Source: Pelagerythrobacter sp041912895
GTDB lineage: Bacteria > Pseudomonadota > Alphaproteobacteria > Sphingomonadales > Sphingomonadaceae
Assembly: GCF_041912895.1 (NCBI RefSeq)
Contig: NZ_JAYSGI010000002.1
Coordinates: forward strand, 682,001 to 746,000
DNA length: 64,000 bases
Direction: 5' to 3'
The translations under genes and the position numbers were made by a program. The notes below the pieces were generated by a model. It was not told the origin of the DNA, searched no databases, and saw only the letters and a program-made list of their open reading frames with translations. Positions 62,141 to 64,000 of this stretch are shown here, piece by piece; position 1 is the stretch's first letter, and every line of letters starts with the position of its first letter.

Positions 62141-62833
62141 TCAGCTCACTGCAATCCGGTATCCCACCCCCGGTTCGTTGACGATCAGCCGCGGGTTTGC
62201 CGGATCGGCTTCCAGCTTCCGGCGCAGCGCGCGGATGGCGACGCGCAGGTAGTCGAGATCTTGCCGGTGGGCGGGGCCCCAGACGGTTTCGAGAAGGCTT
62301 TCGTGGGTCACCACGCGACCGGGTCGGTCGGCCAGCGCCCACAGCAGGTTGAACTCGCGCGGGGTGAGATCGACCCGTTTGCCGTGGAGCGTCACGGTGT
62401 GGGCTTCACGGTCGATCCGGCCTTCGGCGAAGTCGCGCGCCGCGGCATCGGCGAGCGGCCCGGCCTTGCGGCGCAGCGCGGAACGAACGCGAGCGAGCAA
62501 TTCCTCGCTGTCGAACGGCTTCGTCACGAAGTCGTCGGCCCCGAGATCGAGCGCGGCGACCTTTTCTTCGGTCGCGTCGCGCGCGGTCAGGACGATCACG
62601 GCGATGCCGCGCGCGGACAGCTGCGGCACGATCTCCAGCCCGTCGCGGTCGGGCAGCCCCAGATCGAGTAGCGCCACCAGCGGCGGAGGCTCCGCGTTCG
62701 CGAAACGCAATGCCTCTCCAGCGTTCGCGGCCTCCGCATGGCTGACGCCGATGCGGTCGAGCGCGCCGGTGAGCAGGCGGCGGATCGCTGGTTCATCGTC
62801 GACGATCAGGACATCGTTACGCACCGTGTCCAT
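62141..62833 (-). CDS. kdpE: KdpE-like OmpR-family response regulator
   Basis: 230 residues from the ATG at 62833. The receiver domain has the acidic pair VDDEPAIRRLL, phospho-acceptor Asp in LVALLDLGLPDRDG (about 57), the VLTARDATEEKVAALDLGAD switch region and the Lys in FVTKPFDSEELLARV. The winged-helix DNA-binding part ends PANPRLIVNEPGVGYRIAVS. The start overlaps the kinase gene by 17 bases, so they are coupled. KdpE activates the kdpFABC potassium pump, whose genes are not seen in the window. Confidence 0.9.
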   Translation of the reverse strand: MDTVRNDVLIVDDEPAIRRLLTGALDRIGVSHAEAANAGEALRFANAEPPPLVALLDLGLPDRDGLEIVPQLSARGIAVIVLTARDATEEKVAALDLGADDFVTKPFDSEELLARVRSALRRKAGPLADAAARDFAEGRIDREAHTVTLHGKRVDLTPREFNLLWALADRPGRVVTHESLLETVWGPAHRQDLDYLRVAIRALRRKLEADPANPRLIVNEPGVGYRIAVS

Positions 62834-64000
62834 CCTCCCCTTCCTCGACGCTGCGATTAGGCGTGGGCAGAGTGACGGTAAAGACGGCCCCGCCGCCAGG
62901 GCGATTGCCCGCTGCGATCGTGCCGCCCACCGCTTCGATGAAATTCTTCGCGATCCACAGGCCGAGGCCCGATCCGCCCACGCGATCGCTGCCTTCCAGG
63001 CGGTGAAACCGGTCGAACAGACCTTCAGTTGCGGGGAGGCCCGGCCCCCGGTCGAGCACGCGGCACGACACCGCATCCTCAGCGCATGCCAGTTTGACAG
63101 TGACGTGGCTACTGGCTGCTGAGAACTTGAGCGCATTGTCGATCAGATTGATGAGCACGTGGCGCAGCAGCAGCGGATCGCTGCGCACGAGCGGGCAATC
63201 GGCATCGATCGCGGTTTCGACCCGCGCACCGGGGCGGTCCTGCCGCAGATCGCGCAACACGGCCGTGATCACGTCTGTCAGGTCGACGCTTTCCCACTTC
63301 GGCTCGATCGTCCCGTGTTCGATCCGTGAGGCTTCGAGCAGGTCGTTGAGGAAACGCTGGAGGCGGCGCGATTCGCCGCGCGCGATACGCACTTCCTCGG
63401 CGAACTCGCCTTGCGCCGGGATCGCTTCAGCCGCCGCGATTACCGCGGTCAGCGGCGTGCGCAGGTCGTGCGCGATGCTGCCGAGCAGCGCGCCGCGCAG
63501 TTGGTCTCGTTCGCGCAGGGTGCCGACCTGCCGGGCCTGCGCCTCCAGCACCAGCCGCTCGTGCGCCAGCGCGGTCTGATCGACCAGCGAGGCGAGCAGC
63601 GTCGCATCGTCGGGCCGGATCACGCGCTGCTGCGAAACCCGCGCGACGCCGAGGGCGCCCATCGTGCCGAGCGAAGTGCGCAGGGGATGGAACTGCCAGT
63701 CGGACGCGTTGAGCGTGCCGGTATCGCGCCCCGTCGGCTCGCCATGTTCGATCGCCCAACGCGCGGCCGCGTCGTCGACCATGTCGAGCCGGGCGAATTT
63801 TTCGTTCCCGCGCACTACCGTGCTGTCTTCCTCCAGCGCGACGATGATCGCTGCGACATCCAGAAGCGCGCCGATTTCGCGACAGGCGACTGCCGCCGTC
63901 TCGTCCTTGCTGGACAGCCCGCCCATCAGCCCCGCGAACCGCGCCAGCGAGGCGTTGAGGCGCGCGACCCCTGCGCTCGTTTCGGCCTGACGGCGAATCT
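62817..64000 (-). CDS. kdpD: KdpD-like sensor histidine kinase (N-terminal part beyond window)
   Basis: About 394 codons are visible; the frame is open to the window edge, so the N-terminal part is missing. Visible parts are a GAF-like domain (about the first 130 residues), the dimerisation/phospho-acceptor helix LGSIAHDLRTPLTAVIAAAE with its His, and the ATPase with HVLINLIDNALKFS (N box), DRGPGLPATEG (G1) and GGSGLGLWIAKNFIEAVGG (G2). Order and sequence fit the C-terminal half of KdpD. Coupled to the regulator by a 17-base overlap. Confidence 0.9.
   Translation of the reverse strand, partial: IRRQAETSAGVARLNASLARFAGLMGGLSSKDETAAVACREIGALLDVAAIIVALEEDSTVVRGNEKFARLDMVDDAAARWAIEHGEPTGRDTGTLNASDWQFHPLRTSLGTMGALGVARVSQQRVIRPDDATLLASLVDQTALAHERLVLEAQARQVGTLRERDQLRGALLGSIAHDLRTPLTAVIAAAEAIPAQGEFAEEVRIARGESRRLQRFLNDLLEASRIEHGTIEPKWESVDLTDVITAVLRDLRQDRPGARVETAIDADCPLVRSDPLLLRHVLINLIDNALKFSAASSHVTVKLACAEDAVSCRVLDRGPGLPATEGLFDRFHRLEGSDRVGGSGLGLWIAKNFIEAVGGTIAAGNRPGGGAVFTVTLPTPNRSVEEGEDGHGA

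Noticed and set aside
62833..64000. kdpFABC potassium pump genes next to kdpDE
   Set aside because: Only the regulator and kinase are visible; the pump genes, if present, lie beyond the window.

Overview
The window comes from a GC-rich alphaproteobacterium, most likely a sphingomonad of the Erythrobacteraceae type. Evidence for this is the ubiE-ubiB then coaBC-dut order, the Tim44-like/mltA/Smr block, exported and TonB-dependent proteins with sphingomonad-like N-termini, a PEP-CTERM-like surface protein, and several palindromic intergenic repeats. The assignment rests on protein resemblance and gene order recalled from the family; no search was run.

Layout. 1-5012: ubiquinone genes (ubiE cut by the window start, ubiB), two small membrane proteins, coaBC and dut. 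5051-10012: small exported proteins, trpS, murJ, secB. 10264-12739: Tim44-like protein, mltA and an Smr-domain protein carrying a palindromic repeat inside its reading frame. 12743-16665: peroxide defence (katA, ahpF, ahpC) with palindromic control sites. 16666-18681: aroC between two repeat-rich gaps, one of which holds a truncated GIY-YIG nuclease gene. 18682-21584: ruvA, a 59-codon overlapping gene, ruvB, then a low-complexity PEP-CTERM-like protein. 21672-34457: acnA, transporters, two L,D-transpeptidases, ispG, a mechanosensitive channel and other housekeeping genes. 34559-43170: isoaspartyl peptidase facing an eight-gene run of DUF4129, DUF4350, MoxR, DUF58, SpoIIM, RDD, GNAT and class A beta-lactamase genes. 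43195-46748: pheA, a membrane-anchored cytochrome c, rlmE and ppx.

46917-55763 looks like an accessory island. It starts right after tRNA-Gln(CUG) and holds a broken XRE regulator, two small MbcA/ParS-like antitoxin genes with no visible RES toxin, frameshifted remnants of an SMC/YhaN-type ATPase, and one intact 1974-codon gene. That protein joins a transglutaminase-like domain, DUF4011, a superfamily 1 helicase, a Vsr/MTES_1575-like nuclease and DUF3320. It is the best candidate for an anti-phage system here.

55764-62038 is a metal-uptake locus read leftward from a dyad-symmetric operator: a ZnuD-like zinc receptor with a His/Cys-rich loop, a DUF2946 protein, a second TonB-dependent receptor and a PepSY membrane protein. 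The window ends in a KdpE response regulator and the C-terminal part of its KdpD-like kinase.
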